In this document: piece after piece, positions 1 through 9,514 of the stretch | How positions within the stretch are numbered: position 1 is the stretch's first letter | Layout: the number at the start of each line of letters is the position of its first letter | From: Methylobacterium sp. 77 | GTDB taxonomy: Bacteria; Pseudomonadota; Alphaproteobacteria; Rhizobiales; Beijerinckiaceae | Direction of reading: 5' to 3' | Length of the DNA stretch: 64,000 nt | Assembly: GCF_000372825.1 (NCBI RefSeq) | Contig: NZ_KB910516.1 | Span: forward strand, 2,140,011-2,204,010 | Position numbers and translations under genes: made by a program | Notes under the pieces: generated by a model | Seen by the model: the letters and a program-made list of their open reading frames with translations, nothing else | What the model was told of the DNA's origin: nothing | Databases searched by the model: none

Positions 1-2048
1 AGATCGGGGAATCGGTCGCGCAGCATCTCGCGCAGGCGCTTAGTGTATCCCGCTACCGAGCCGTGCCCCTCCTTGAGGTTGATCAGCATCTGGCCGTCGT
101 TGTTGGCGACGAACGATCCGTCCGAGAAGGCGAAATTGTAGTTGTTCGCGGGCAGGCCGATATTGTCGAGAATCTGATCGATTTCGCCCTCGGGAATGAT
201 CTCGCGGACGACGGAATGGACTTCGGCGAAGGTCTGTTCGGCGGTCTCGATGCGCATGCCCGGCCGGGTGCGCAGGTGCAGCGTCATCTGGCTCGATTCG
301 ACCTGCGGGAAGTAATCCTGCCCGACGAAGCCGAACAGAACGGCCGTCCCCATGAAGATCACCGCCACCGTCGCGAGCGTGACGAAGCGGCGCCGCAGGA
401 CCACGTGCAGCAGACCGAGATAGCCACGGTGGAACCGGGCGAAGCGCGTTTCAAAACCTTGGCGGAAACGCCCGGCGAGGCGGAAGATCGGTCCGAACAC
501 CCACCCCAGCGCGCGCGCGATGCGGCCCCTTCGCGGCGGCTCCCCACCCGTCCCGTGATGCTGTTCGTATTCGCGCGCCACCAGCACGTCGATGAGAACA
601 GGCACCAGGGTGCGTGACAGGACGTAGGACGTCAGCATCGCGAACACGACCGCCAGCGCCTGCGGCGTGAACAGGTATTTCGGCGTGTCGGTGAGCGCGA
701 AGACCGAGACGAAGGCGGCGCAGATCGAGAGGGTCGAGATCAGCGCCGGCTTGGCGATGCCCGCCGCACCCTCGACCACGGACTTGCGGAACGGCTCGCC
801 CTCTTCGAACAGCCGATAGGTGTTCTCGATCGCAACCGTCGCGTCATCGACGAGGATGCCCACCGCCAAGGCGAGACCGCCGAGCGTCATGACGTTGATG
901 GTCTCGCCGAGCGACGTGAGGATCGCCAGCGATGTCAGGATCGAGAGCGGGATCGAGACCAGCACCACGATGGTGGAACGCCATGAGCCGAGGAACAGCA
1001 GGATCGTCAGGCCGGTGAGGCCGGCGGCGATGATCGCCTCGTGGATCACACCCTCGATGGCGGCCGAGACGAAGACCGACTGGTCGAACAATTCGCGGAG
1101 CGCCATGCCCTCGGGCGCGGCGGCGCGGATGTCGGGCAAGGCCTTTTTCACGTTGTTGACGACATCGAGGGTCGAGGCGGTGCCGTTCTTGAAGATGCGC
1201 ATCAACACCGAGTTGAGGCCGTCGGCCCGCACGATGTTCACCTGCGGCGGGCCGCCGTCACGCACATTGGCGACATCGCGCACCAGCACCGGTTGCCCGC
1301 CCACTACCTTAATCGGGACCTGATTGAGCGCCTCGATGGCATCGGGAGTCGCGTTGAGCTGGATCGGATATTGCTGCTCTCCGATCTTGGCGAGACCCGA
1401 CGGTACGGTCAGGTTCTGCGCCGTCATGGCATTGGTGACGTCGAGGGCGGTCAGACCGAGCGCGCGCAACGCCTGGAGGTCGAGATCGACCATGATCTGG
1501 CGCGGCGTTCCACCGAAGGGCGAAGGCAGTGTCGAGCCCGGCACCTGGGTCAGCCGCTGCCGGATGCGGTACTGGGCGTAATCGTAGACTTTGGTCAGGC
1601 TCTCACTCGTGGAGGAGAGCGAGAGCTGGATCACCGGAACGGACGAGGCTGAGAAGCGCAGGACGATGGGCGGCTGGACGCCCGGGGGCATGGTCGACCG
1701 GATCGAATTCATCGCCGAGACGGTCTGAGCGATGGCGAGATCGATACTCACCGCCTGATCGAAATAGATCTTCTGGATCGCCGTGCCCTGGAGCGTCGTC
1801 GATTCCATTCGGGCGATGTTGTTGACGTTGTTGGAGAGCGAGAACTCCGCGTAGGTGGTGATGCGACGCTCCATCTCGGAGGTCGAAAGGCCGGTATAGG
1901 TCCACACCACGACGACGACCGGGATATCGACGGTCGGCAGTACGTCCTTAGGTGCCACGACCACGGCCGCGGCTCCGCCGAGCATCATCAGCACGGCGAG
2001 CACGTAGATCGTGATGCGAAACTTCAGAGCATACTGGACGAGGCCCAT
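1..2048 (-). CDS. RND-family efflux permease, C-terminus beyond window
   Basis: Inner-membrane proton-driven efflux pump subunit of the RND superfamily, which would work with a periplasmic adaptor and an outer-membrane channel. The start is ATG at 2048 (MGLVQYALKF) and the frame stays open to base 1, so about 680 residues are visible and the C-terminal third is missing. Visible features are the first transmembrane helix near residues 12-30, a large periplasmic loop (MTAQNLTVPSGLAKIG region), and the transmembrane-4 proton-relay stretch GLALAVGILVDDATVAIENT with its paired aspartates. No adaptor gene lies upstream of the start inside the window; the next gene on this strand is an unrelated metalloprotease, so the adaptor, if linked, is beyond base 1. 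Substrate (drugs versus metals) cannot be told from the visible part. Confidence 0.93.
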   Translation of the reverse strand, partial: MGLVQYALKFRITIYVLAVLMMLGGAAAVVVAPKDVLPTVDIPVVVVVWTYTGLSTSEMERRITTYAEFSLSNNVNNIARMESTTLQGTAIQKIYFDQAVSIDLAIAQTVSAMNSIRSTMPPGVQPPIVLRFSASSVPVIQLSLSSTSESLTKVYDYAQYRIRQRLTQVPGSTLPSPFGGTPRQIMVDLDLQALRALGLTALDVTNAMTAQNLTVPSGLAKIGEQQYPIQLNATPDAIEALNQVPIKVVGGQPVLVRDVANVRDGGPPQVNIVRADGLNSVLMRIFKNGTASTLDVVNNVKKALPDIRAAAPEGMALRELFDQSVFVSAAIEGVIHEAIIAAGLTGLTILLFLGSWRSTIVVLVSIPLSILTSLAILTSLGETINVMTLGGLALAVGILVDDATVAIENTYRLFEEGEPFRKSVVEGAAGIAKPALISTLSICAAFVSVFALTDTPKYLFTPQALAVVFAMLTSYVLSRTLVPVLIDVLVAREYEQHHGTGGEPPRRGRIARALGWVFGPIFRLAGRFRQGFETRFARFHRGYLGLLHVVLRRRFVTLATVAVIFMGTAVLFGFVGQDYFPQVESSQMTLHLRTRPGMRIETAEQTFAEVHSVVREIIPEGEIDQILDNIGLPANNYNFAFSDGSFVANNDGQMLINLKEGHGSVAGYTKRLREMLRDRFPD

Positions 2049-2208
2049 CCGATCTCCGCGTTTCCCTGGCCGAACTGGTGTACCACGTTCGTCGCATGCC
2101 ACGGGGAGATCTGTAGCCGTGACGACGCGACGCAATGAGCCGGCACGGCCAGGAAATTTGTTTCCGGATGTAACTCGCGCGCGGATGCGGCCCGGATGGG
2201 CTCCCTGC

Positions 2209-3306
2209 CTATTTCACGGATTTGGCCGGCAGGTTGCGGCAGATGCCCTTGAGCGTTGCCCATTCCGCTTCGTCGAGAATGCGCCGGCCGACGGTCTCGG
2301 TGCCCGCCATCTCGGCGATGCGGTCGGCGCGCTCCGCCGTGTAGGGATGGCTGCGCAGCAGGCTCGCGAACTCGTCCTTGGCGTCGTCCTTGGCGATGCG
2401 CCGGAGGATCGTGGCGAGAGCGGTGGCGTCACCGCCCGACCGCCGCATCACCTCCACCGAATAGGCATCCGCCGCATTCTCGGCCTCGCGCGAATAGCCT
2501 GCGGAGATGGCGGCCTGGCCCACCGCCACAATGATCGTCGAGCCGGTGAGATCGCCGAGAACGAGGCTGAGGAGGAACGAGCTTCCGCTCGCTGCTAGCA
2601 AAGCCCGCATGGGATCGTGCGCGGCGACATGGCCGAATTCGTGGGCGAGCACGCCGGCGAACTCGTCGGGCGTGTCGGACTTGTCGATGAGCTCCGAGAG
2701 CACGACGACCCGGCCGCCAGGAAGGGTCAGTGCGTTGGCGATGCCGTGCCTGCGGATGGTCACTGCCGGATCGACCGACAGGTCGCCATTCGCCGTCATC
2801 CGCTGGATCAGCCGATCGAGGACGGCCCGCGCCGAAGCGTCGTCGCATAAGGGCGGGTCGCCCAGCAATCGGCCGATTTGCCCGTCCACCGCCCCGCCGA
2901 TCCGCGCTTCCATCGCCGCGGGGATCACCGGGGCCAGGCGGACTGCGATGGCCGGAACACCGTAGACCGCCAGACCGATCACCGAGATCCCGGCCGCGAT
3001 CGACCACAGGACGAGACGCAGGCGACCACCCGATGCGGAGGGATCGGTCCGATACAGGCCGGGGCATCGTTCCTTGAGCGCCTCGGCCAGACCCTCGTCG
3101 GTGAACTCGACCCGGGCGGCGCTTCCGGTCGGGCCGACCCGCATGAGCGGGCGCGCCGTGTCTCCGGCCACCAGATCGGGCAGGCTCCAGGCGAGGCGCA
3201 GGTCGCGCCCGGTGATCTCCAGACTGTCCTCGAGGACGAGGGACACAGGATGGGCCCTGGCGCTCTGGCCATCGAAATACGTGCCGTGAACCGAGGGTGC
3301 CGGCAC
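2209..3306 (-). CDS. M48-family zinc metallopeptidase
   Basis: Membrane-anchored M48 (Ste24/HtpX-like) peptidase of 365 residues. An N-terminal region of about 90 residues precedes one transmembrane helix at about 98-123. The catalytic zinc motif HEFGH is at residues 222-226 and the third ligand is probably Glu276 in ENAAD. The peptidase domain probably faces the periplasm, where such enzymes clear misfolded membrane or secreted proteins; that role is family knowledge. The start is GTG at 3306, sharing one base with the TAG stop of the upstream DUF898 gene (TAGTG), which indicates translational coupling and supports this start. The DUF898-M48 order is a known pairing as far as I recall. Confidence 0.9.
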   Translation of the reverse strand: MPAPSVHGTYFDGQSARAHPVSLVLEDSLEITGRDLRLAWSLPDLVAGDTARPLMRVGPTGSAARVEFTDEGLAEALKERCPGLYRTDPSASGGRLRLVLWSIAAGISVIGLAVYGVPAIAVRLAPVIPAAMEARIGGAVDGQIGRLLGDPPLCDDASARAVLDRLIQRMTANGDLSVDPAVTIRRHGIANALTLPGGRVVVLSELIDKSDTPDEFAGVLAHEFGHVAAHDPMRALLAASGSSFLLSLVLGDLTGSTIIVAVGQAAISAGYSREAENAADAYSVEVMRRSGGDATALATILRRIAKDDAKDEFASLLRSHPYTAERADRIAEMAGTETVGRRILDEAEWATLKGICRNLPAKSVK

Positions 3307-4601
3307 TAGAACCCCACTTCGAGCGCACCGCCGACATCGAGTGCGTCGGCGAGTCCTTCGTTGAGGCCGCTGCCTACGCGGCGGCTCGAGGCCAAGATGG
3401 CGTCGAGACCGTCAGCATTCTCGATGGTCGTGGTGGTGGCGACCGCCGCCCAGAGCCGCGCCGTGATGACCCGGACATAGAGCACCGAGAACAGCAGAAC
3501 GAAGGCAAAATAGCCAATCATTATGCAGAGGACGATCGCCCAGTGGAGACTGCTTTCCATGCCCTTCGTCCGCAGGAGCAGGGCGGCGCCGCCGATCACG
3601 AGACCCAGGACCAGGACGAACCCGACCAACGACAGGAAGTAGACGAGATACGGCCAGTAGAACTGGCGAGCCTTCAGTGTCGACATCAGCCGCACCGGGC
3701 CGAGGCTTGCCGCGTTCATGAAGATCCGCGTCTCGCGTGCCCGGTAGAACGGGATGAGGAGAACGCCGAGGGGCACCGTGATGCTGACTGTGTTGATGAG
3801 GAGTGCCCCGAAGGTGAGGATGGGCGTGTGGTCGTAGACTCTGTTGAAGACAAACTCGCCGGGCTTGCCGCCTTGCCTGGGAACGAACAGGTCGCCGGGA
3901 ATGGAGGAGAAATCGGTTGCCGAGAGGAAGGCCAGGAACGCAGCGGCGATGGGCAGGAGAACGACCACGTAGAATGTCAGCCAGGGCAGCAGGAGCGAGC
4001 GCCCGCGCGCGGTGGATTCCATCCGGCTCGACCCGATCAGCGTATGATTGATGCGGTAGCGCTCGAGGCTCGCGCGCATGAAGGGGAAGGCGAGGCCGAG
4101 GGTCAGGAGCGTGAGCAGCGACCAGCCGATCGCCATCAGCGCGTAGGTGATCGCCGATCCGTCCTGTCCGAGTCGGATGCCGCGCCACAGGGTGCGCGAG
4201 GCGCGATAGCGCCGGCCACGATACACCGCGAACTTGCCGAGGACGAACAGGACCAGGAAGGACAGGCCGCTGCCGAAGGCGGCGACCGATGGTGCCGAGA
4301 TCGTTGCGATGAAGATCAGGACGTAGATGGGAATCAGGATGGCGATGGCGACGAGGAAGCCGAGGAACAGCTCCTTGCCGGTTCCGGTATATTCGGCCGG
4401 GCTGCCATCGACCACCGTGCGGTTCCAGAAATAGCGCCGCAACTCGGAGATGTACCAGAACCGATAGATGCCGAACGTGACCAGGGTAAGGAGGAAGCCA
4501 CGTACGGCGATGCCGGTGAGCCCCTGGAGTCGCCTGTCGAAGGTGATCGCTCCGGAGCGCCCCATCCCGGATGGCGTCTCGTTGACTGGCGGCTGCGACA
4601 T
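3306..4601 (-). CDS. DUF898 (YjgN-like) multi-pass membrane protein
   Basis: A 431-residue polytopic inner-membrane protein of the DUF898/YjgN family, whose biochemical role is unknown. The diagnostic start of the domain is visible at about residues 20-65 (RLQGLTGIAVRGFLLTLVTF followed by GIYRFWYISELRRYFWNRT). Six or more hydrophobic helices follow, including two spaced long hydrophobic blocks near residues 85-130 and 170-185. The stop codon overlaps the start of the M48 peptidase by one base, so the two are co-translated and probably act together at the membrane. The start is ATG at 4601. An alternative within the first 14 residues is possible because the N-terminus (MSQPPVNETPSG) is low-complexity. 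Confidence 0.88.
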   Translation of the reverse strand: MSQPPVNETPSGMGRSGAITFDRRLQGLTGIAVRGFLLTLVTFGIYRFWYISELRRYFWNRTVVDGSPAEYTGTGKELFLGFLVAIAILIPIYVLIFIATISAPSVAAFGSGLSFLVLFVLGKFAVYRGRRYRASRTLWRGIRLGQDGSAITYALMAIGWSLLTLLTLGLAFPFMRASLERYRINHTLIGSSRMESTARGRSLLLPWLTFYVVVLLPIAAAFLAFLSATDFSSIPGDLFVPRQGGKPGEFVFNRVYDHTPILTFGALLINTVSITVPLGVLLIPFYRARETRIFMNAASLGPVRLMSTLKARQFYWPYLVYFLSLVGFVLVLGLVIGGAALLLRTKGMESSLHWAIVLCIMIGYFAFVLLFSVLYVRVITARLWAAVATTTTIENADGLDAILASSRRVGSGLNEGLADALDVGGALEVGF

Positions 4602-4824
4602 GGTGCCTCCTCACTCAGGTTGCACCACATAAGCCTATTTTTCGGGTCGAGCCATGGCCAAGCTTCGGCGATCCCCATCCGCGTCGACCAAACAGGACGC
4701 CGCCGGCCGAGCACGAAGCCCGGATCGCAATCCCACTGCCGGCTTTAGAATGTGCTCAGTCTCGACCATGGATGAGAGACGATTCGACTCTCATGCGCCC
4801 GTGGATCGCCATCGGCCGGTCCGG

Positions 4825-5049
4825 TCAGCAGCAACGGAATCCGTTCCGATTACCCACACCGAACCGGGCATTCTCCCGGTTGCGGTAGAAATCGCGCTCG
4901 CTCATCGGCTCCTGATCGGCATGGGTCCGGCGGATATGGGCGGCATAGGCCTCGTAATCGCCCTGTCCCACCATGAGCCGGGCGCCGTCGCAGACGCATT
5001 TCGAGAAGGTCTTCAGCCGATCCCGCAATTCCGACGACGACAGCGCCAT
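4825..5049 (-). CDS. YbdD/YjiX-family small protein
   Basis: A 74-residue soluble protein of the YbdD/YjiX family. Visible hallmarks are the CVCDGARLMVGQGDYEAYAA stretch and the C-terminal block ERDFYRNRENARFG, both typical of the partner encoded beside CstA/BtsT transporters. The ATG at 5049 lies 6 bases after the transporter stop, so it belongs to the same transcript. The cysteines (positions 18, 20, 73, 74) are notable, but I do not know a proven role. Function is thought to be support of CstA-type uptake (family knowledge). Confidence 0.88.
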   Translation of the reverse strand: MALSSSELRDRLKTFSKCVCDGARLMVGQGDYEAYAAHIRRTHADQEPMSERDFYRNRENARFGVGNRNGFRCC

Positions 5050-5054
5050 GCCCG

Positions 5055-7115
5055 TTACTCCGCCGGGACGGCGGACGGGCCGCCGCTCTCGAGGGCCGTC
5101 CAGCGATCGGCGCGATAGGCCTTGACGCAGGCCATGATGCCGAAGACGGCGATGGCCACGACGAGACCGACGAACATGACGGCGAGCGCCGCATCGATCC
5201 GGTCGTTGAAGACGATCTTGTGCATGTCGACCATGTTCTTGGCCGGACCCAGCACCTTGCCCTCGGCGATGGCCGCCGAGAACCGGTCGGCATGGGACAG
5301 GAAGCCGATCTTGGGATCGGCGGAGAAGATCTTCTGCCAGCCAGCGTTGAGAGTGCAGATCAGCAGCCAGACGGTGGGGATGATCGTGACGAAGGCGTAG
5401 CGCTCGCGCTTCATCTTGAAGATCACCACGGTGGCGAGCGTCAGGGCCACCGCCGCCAGCATCTGGTTCGAGATGCCGAAGAGCGGCCACAGGGTGTAGA
5501 TGCCGCCGAGGGGATCGGTGACGCCCTGGTAGAGGAAGTAGCCCCAGGCCGCCACGCACAGGGCCGTGGCCAGGATGCTGGGCGCCCAGGCCGAGGTGTT
5601 CTTGAAACTCGGCGAGATCAGCCCGAGCAGGTCCTGCAGCATGAAGCGCCCGGCCCGCGTGCCGGCATCGACCGCGGTGAGGATGAAGAGGGCCTCGAAC
5701 AGGATCGCGAAATGGTACCAGAAGGCCATCATGGTCTTGCCTCCGATGGCCGACGAGATGATGTGGGCCATGCCGACGGCGAGGGTCGGGGCGCCGCCGG
5801 TGCGCGAGATGATCGAGTGCTCGCCCACATCCTTGGCGGTCTGGGTGATCAAGTCGGCGGAGATCGGGAAGCCGAGATTGGTCACGGCGGTCGCCGCGGA
5901 CTCGGCCGAGGTGCCGAGCAGGGCGCCCGGCGCGTTCATGGTGAAGTAGATGCCCGGATCGATCACGGTCGCGGCGACCAGCGCCATGATCGCGACGAAG
6001 CTCTCCATCAGCATGCCGCCGTAGCCGATGAACCGGGTGTCCATCTCGTTGTCGATGAGTTTCGGGGTCGTCCCCGACGAGATCAGCGCGTGGAAGCCGG
6101 AGACCGCGCCGCAGGCGATGGTGATGAACAGGAACGGGAACAGGGAACCCGCCCAGACCGGACCGGTGCCGTCGACGAACTTCGTCATGGCCGGCATCTG
6201 CAGGTGCGGAGCGACGACGACGATGCCCAGTGCGAGGCCGATGATGGTGCCGATCTTGAGGAAGGTCGAGAGGTAGTCGCGGGGGGCGAGCAGCAGCCAT
6301 ACCGGCAGGATCGAGGCGATGAAGCCGTAGCCGATCAGCATCCAGGTGAGCTGGGTGCCGGTGAAGGTGAAGGCCGGGCCCCAGAACGGGTGTTCGTTGA
6401 TCTGGCCGCCGCCGATGATGGCGGCCATGAGCAGGATGAAGCCGATGATGGAGACTTCGCCGATCTTGCCCGGCCGGATGAAGCGCGCATAGAGGCCCAT
6501 CAGGATCGCGATCGGGATCGTGGCAGCCACCGTGAAGGTGCCCCAGGGGCTCTCGGCCAGCGCCTTGACCACGATCATCGCCAGGACGGCGAGCAGGATC
6601 ACCATGATCATGAAGGTGCCGAACAGCGCGATCACGCCGGGGATCACACCGAGCTCGGCCCGGATCAGCTCACCGAGGGAGCGCCCGTCGCGTCGCATGG
6701 AGATGAACAGGATCATGAAGTCCTGCACCGCGCCCGCCAGCACGACGCCGGCCAGGATCCAGAGCATGCCGGGCAGGTAGCCCATCTGCGCCGCCAGGAC
6801 GGGGCCGACCAGAGGGCCCGCACCCGCGATGGCCGCGAAATGGTGGCCGAACAGGACGGTCTTGTTGGTCGGGACGTAATCGAGCCCGTCATTGTGTTGA
6901 TGGGCCGGTGTCTTGCGGCTCGGGTCGAGCCGCATCACCTTCTCGGAGATGAAGAGCGAGTAATAGCGGTAGGAGATGAGATAGACGCAGACTGCGGCCA
7001 CCACGATCCAGAGGGCGTTGATCGATTCGCCCCGGCTCGTCGCGACAATCGCCAGGGCCGCAGCGCCCAGCGCACCGACAAGGGCCCAGGGCCCGTGCTT
7101 TTGTATCGCACTCAT
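5055..7115 (-). CDS. cstA: CstA-family (carbon starvation/pyruvate-peptide) transporter
   Basis: A 686-residue inner-membrane transporter of the CstA/BtsT family, which imports pyruvate or peptides when carbon is scarce. Visible: an N-terminal helix at about 10-25, the highly conserved stretch PTNKTVLFGHHFAAIAGAG near residue 85, the SSGTTPKLIDNEMD region in mid-protein, and about 16 hydrophobic helices across the length. The open frame extends further upstream to 7208, but the ATG at 7115 (MSAIQKHGPW) is preceded by a GGAG at a usable distance and matches the usual family N-terminus, so I chose it. The gene is followed after 5 bases by its YbdD partner. No sensor pair of the BtsSR type is seen nearby. 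Confidence 0.93.
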   Translation of the reverse strand: MSAIQKHGPWALVGALGAAALAIVATSRGESINALWIVVAAVCVYLISYRYYSLFISEKVMRLDPSRKTPAHQHNDGLDYVPTNKTVLFGHHFAAIAGAGPLVGPVLAAQMGYLPGMLWILAGVVLAGAVQDFMILFISMRRDGRSLGELIRAELGVIPGVIALFGTFMIMVILLAVLAMIVVKALAESPWGTFTVAATIPIAILMGLYARFIRPGKIGEVSIIGFILLMAAIIGGGQINEHPFWGPAFTFTGTQLTWMLIGYGFIASILPVWLLLAPRDYLSTFLKIGTIIGLALGIVVVAPHLQMPAMTKFVDGTGPVWAGSLFPFLFITIACGAVSGFHALISSGTTPKLIDNEMDTRFIGYGGMLMESFVAIMALVAATVIDPGIYFTMNAPGALLGTSAESAATAVTNLGFPISADLITQTAKDVGEHSIISRTGGAPTLAVGMAHIISSAIGGKTMMAFWYHFAILFEALFILTAVDAGTRAGRFMLQDLLGLISPSFKNTSAWAPSILATALCVAAWGYFLYQGVTDPLGGIYTLWPLFGISNQMLAAVALTLATVVIFKMKRERYAFVTIIPTVWLLICTLNAGWQKIFSADPKIGFLSHADRFSAAIAEGKVLGPAKNMVDMHKIVFNDRIDAALAVMFVGLVVAIAVFGIMACVKAYRADRWTALESGGPSAVPAE

Positions 7116-7238
7116 CGACGTCTCGCTCCAGCGACCCGTCCTTGCTGGCGGATCGTCAAGACCCTTCTCGCGCAAAAAATCAGGCAGGACCAGAGGCGAA
7201 AAATACAATCCGGTGTCGGGTGTCAGTCGTACATCGCG

Positions 7239-7850
7239 TCAGTCCGTCACGATGACCCGGTTCGGCAACTCGTCCGTATCTCCCGCCTGACGCGGCAATT
7301 GCTGCGCGAGGATCGCGCCGATCGTTTCGACGGCCGTGACAAGTCCCTCGGCTGCTTCGCCTCTTCTGAGCGACGACAGCAGCCCCCCGATGGCCGACGA
7401 CCATGCTGCCGGGGAGATGCGTGAGGCGATGCCGGAATCCGCGACGATCTCCGCATGGCCCTCGGCCATGGCGAGATAGATCAGGATTCCCGTTCTCCCG
7501 CGTGTCCCGGCCAATCCGCGACCGGCGAATTCCCGCGTTGCCGCCTCATGGGCCCGTTCCCGGCGGATCGCGTGCGGCACCAGGGCGAGCCGGGCTCGCG
7601 GATGCGCCGCCGCTGCCAGCGCGATCAGCACGGTCGCAGCCTGCACCAAGGCGATGGACGCTGCGCTCCATGGCGTCAGCAGGATCAGCGGCCAGGGTAT
7701 CGCAAGCCCGAGAGCCAAGGCAGGCACCAGAGCTGCCGACCGATAGAGGCCGGCACGGGCGGCCACCAGGACGACGATCTCCGCGGAGGTCGCCGTTTCG
7801 GCCGTTGCGATCGCCTGCGCGATCCGTGTCCTGTCGGTCTCGCTGAGCAT
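7239..7850 (-). CDS. TPM-domain membrane protein, short form
   Basis: A 203-residue protein with an N-terminal TPM-domain fragment (MLSETDRTRIAQAIATAE, then SAEIVVLVA), two central hydrophobic helices at about residues 38-85, and a C-terminal region with GRTGILIYLAMAEGHAEIVA, the second half of a TPM fold. The start is ATG at 7850, two bases beyond the stop of the upstream TPM gene (TAG-G-ATG), so the genes are coupled. The frame continues upstream, but that extension overlaps the Gly-rich tail of the neighbour and is Ala-rich shadow. Part of a LemA-TPM-TPM gene set. TPM proteins have roles in membrane-protein or photosystem repair in some organisms; here the role is unknown. Confidence 0.85.
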   Translation of the reverse strand: MLSETDRTRIAQAIATAETATSAEIVVLVAARAGLYRSAALVPALALGLAIPWPLILLTPWSAASIALVQAATVLIALAAAAHPRARLALVPHAIRRERAHEAATREFAGRGLAGTRGRTGILIYLAMAEGHAEIVADSGIASRISPAAWSSAIGGLLSSLRRGEAAEGLVTAVETIGAILAQQLPRQAGDTDELPNRVIVTD

Positions 7851-7851
7851 C

Positions 7852-8646
7852 CTACCAGTCTCCGGAGGCGCCACCGCCTCCCGATGAGCCACCGCCGCCG
7901 GAGAAGCCGCCTCCGCCTCCGCCGAAGCCGCCCGAGACGCCGCCGCTCCATCCGCCCGAGGATGGGCCGGGCAGGATGATGAAACCGCCACCGCTCCGAC
8001 CGCGGTTCATCCGGTAGACCACGAACAGAATCACCAGAAAGAGGATGATGAAGCCGATGACGTGAGCAGGCTCGGCCTCGTCGCTCCGGATCTTGCCCTT
8101 GCGTTGCCACTCTTCGGCATCGCCGGACAGGATCGACAGCATGGCGTCGATCCCGGCCTTGATGCCGCCGCCATAATCGCCCGTCTTGAAGCGCGGGGTG
8201 ATGGCGGTGGTGATGATGACCTTCGACAAGGCGTCGGTCAGAGCTCCCTCGAGACCGTAGCCCACCTCGATCCGCACCTTGCGGTCGTTCGGGGCCACGA
8301 GGAGCAGCGCGCCGTTATTGGTCTTCGTCTGGCCGATGGCCCAGGACCGGAACAACCGGTTTCCGTAATCCTCGATGGTCAGGCCCTGCAGATTCGGGAC
8401 CGTGGCGACGACGACCTGATCGGAGGTCTTGTCCTCATAGGCCTTCAGCTGTGCTTCCAGCCCGGACTTCTCCTCCGGCTTCAGGATGCCGGCAGCGTCG
8501 ACGACCCGGCCGCTGAGGGCCGGAAACGCCGGGTCTGCGGCCAGGGCATGGCCGCCCGCAAGAAGGGCGCTGCCCGCCAGGAAGACGACGAAACATGCCA
8601 GCAGCGGCGCGAGCACGCTCCATCGAAAGGCCTCGGCACGGGTCAC
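7852..8646 (-). CDS. TPM-domain (YgcG-type) protein with signal peptide and Gly-rich tail
   Basis: A 264-residue exported protein. It has a signal peptide at about residues 1-37 (cleavage near HALAADP), a TPM domain from about 40 to 175 (GRVVDAAGILKPEEKSGLE, then VGYGLEGALTDALSKVI), one transmembrane helix at about 193-210, and a C-terminal tail made almost only of Gly and Ser ending in GASGDW. This is the usual YgcG architecture, with the TPM domain in the periplasm. The start is GTG at 8646, just after the LemA gene stop (8651), consistent with an operon LemA > TPM > TPM. Confidence 0.9.
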   Translation of the reverse strand: MTRAEAFRWSVLAPLLACFVVFLAGSALLAGGHALAADPAFPALSGRVVDAAGILKPEEKSGLEAQLKAYEDKTSDQVVVATVPNLQGLTIEDYGNRLFRSWAIGQTKTNNGALLLVAPNDRKVRIEVGYGLEGALTDALSKVIITTAITPRFKTGDYGGGIKAGIDAMLSILSGDAEEWQRKGKIRSDEAEPAHVIGFIILFLVILFVVYRMNRGRSGGGFIILPGPSSGGWSGGVSGGFGGGGGGFSGGGGSSGGGGASGDW

Positions 8647-8650
8647 GGAC

Positions 8651-9304
8651 CTAGAACTTCACGGTCGGTGGCTTGTCCGAATTGGGCGTTGCCGAGAACG
8701 TCTCCATCGGCTTGGCCTCCGGGTAGAACCACGCGGCGATCCAGCGCCCCGGGATGGTGCGGACCTCGGTATTGTAGGCCTGCACAGCGCCGATGTAATC
8801 GCGACGCGCCACCGCGATCCGGTTCTCCGTGCCTTCGAGCTGGGATTGCAGCGCCAGGAAGTTCTGGTTCGACTTGAGGTCGGGATAGCGCTCCACGGTC
8901 ACGAGAAGACGTCCGAGGGCACCGGAGAGCTGGTTCTGGGCGTCTTGAAATTCCTTGAACTTCTGCGGGTCGGAGACGGTGGAGGCATCGACCTTCACGT
9001 TCGACGCCTTGGCGCGGGCTTCGGTGACACCGATGAGAACGTCTTTTTCCTGCTGCGCATAACCCTTCACCGTCTCGACCAGGTTCGGGATGAGGTCCGC
9101 CCGGCGCTGGTACTGGTTCTGCACCTCGCTCCAGGAGGATTTCGCGCTCTCCTCGAGGGTCGGTACCCGGTTGATTGCGCCGCAGCCGGACAACGTCGTG
9201 GCCAAGGCCACGGCCACGAGTGCGGATCGCATCCGGCGGAGCACCGATGGGCGGGGCGTCCGCTCGAAGGTCGCGGTGGCATCGGGACGCAAGACTGACG
9301 ACAT
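8651..9304 (-). CDS. LemA-family lipoprotein
   Basis: A 217-residue LemA-family protein. The N-terminus carries a lipoprotein signal with lipobox LSGC (residues about 38-41, after VAVALATT), so it should be lipid-anchored and face the periplasm. The LemA helical core follows: NQYQRRADLIPNLVETVKGY is the classic motif, then long amphipathic helices to the C-terminus. The start ATG at 9304 has an AAGGAG box six bases upstream; the longer open frame to 9439 lacks this. First gene of the LemA-TPM-TPM unit. LemA homologues are tied to membrane and cell-envelope functions, but no reaction is known. Confidence 0.92.
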   Translation of the reverse strand: MSSVLRPDATATFERTPRPSVLRRMRSALVAVALATTLSGCGAINRVPTLEESAKSSWSEVQNQYQRRADLIPNLVETVKGYAQQEKDVLIGVTEARAKASNVKVDASTVSDPQKFKEFQDAQNQLSGALGRLLVTVERYPDLKSNQNFLALQSQLEGTENRIAVARRDYIGAVQAYNTEVRTIPGRWIAAWFYPEAKPMETFSATPNSDKPPTVKF

Positions 9305-9514
9305 CGGGGTCTCCTTGTAACCGGACGCGGCATGGCGGAGCCTGCTTTCGCCGCCCGGCGACTTTTTGGCAGATAGGGTCACGGCGTCTCTCGAGAAAGG
9401 CCGGCCCGCCGCTCCAACGCGACAAACCTTCACCCACATCCGGCTGCATCCGAAAGCACGACTCTCCCGAAGTCCAGGTTGACAAGCAACCGTGCATGGG
9501 TCGCTGTGCCGGCC

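Noticed and set aside
3297..4748. A 483-residue plus-strand frame opposite the DUF898 gene
   Set aside because: Highly charged shadow composition with no fold; the opposite strand is a recognised membrane protein.
5220..7424. A 734-residue plus-strand open frame opposite the CstA gene
   Set aside because: Asp/Gly/Arg-rich composition typical of antisense to high-GC coding DNA; the minus strand has a clear membrane transporter.
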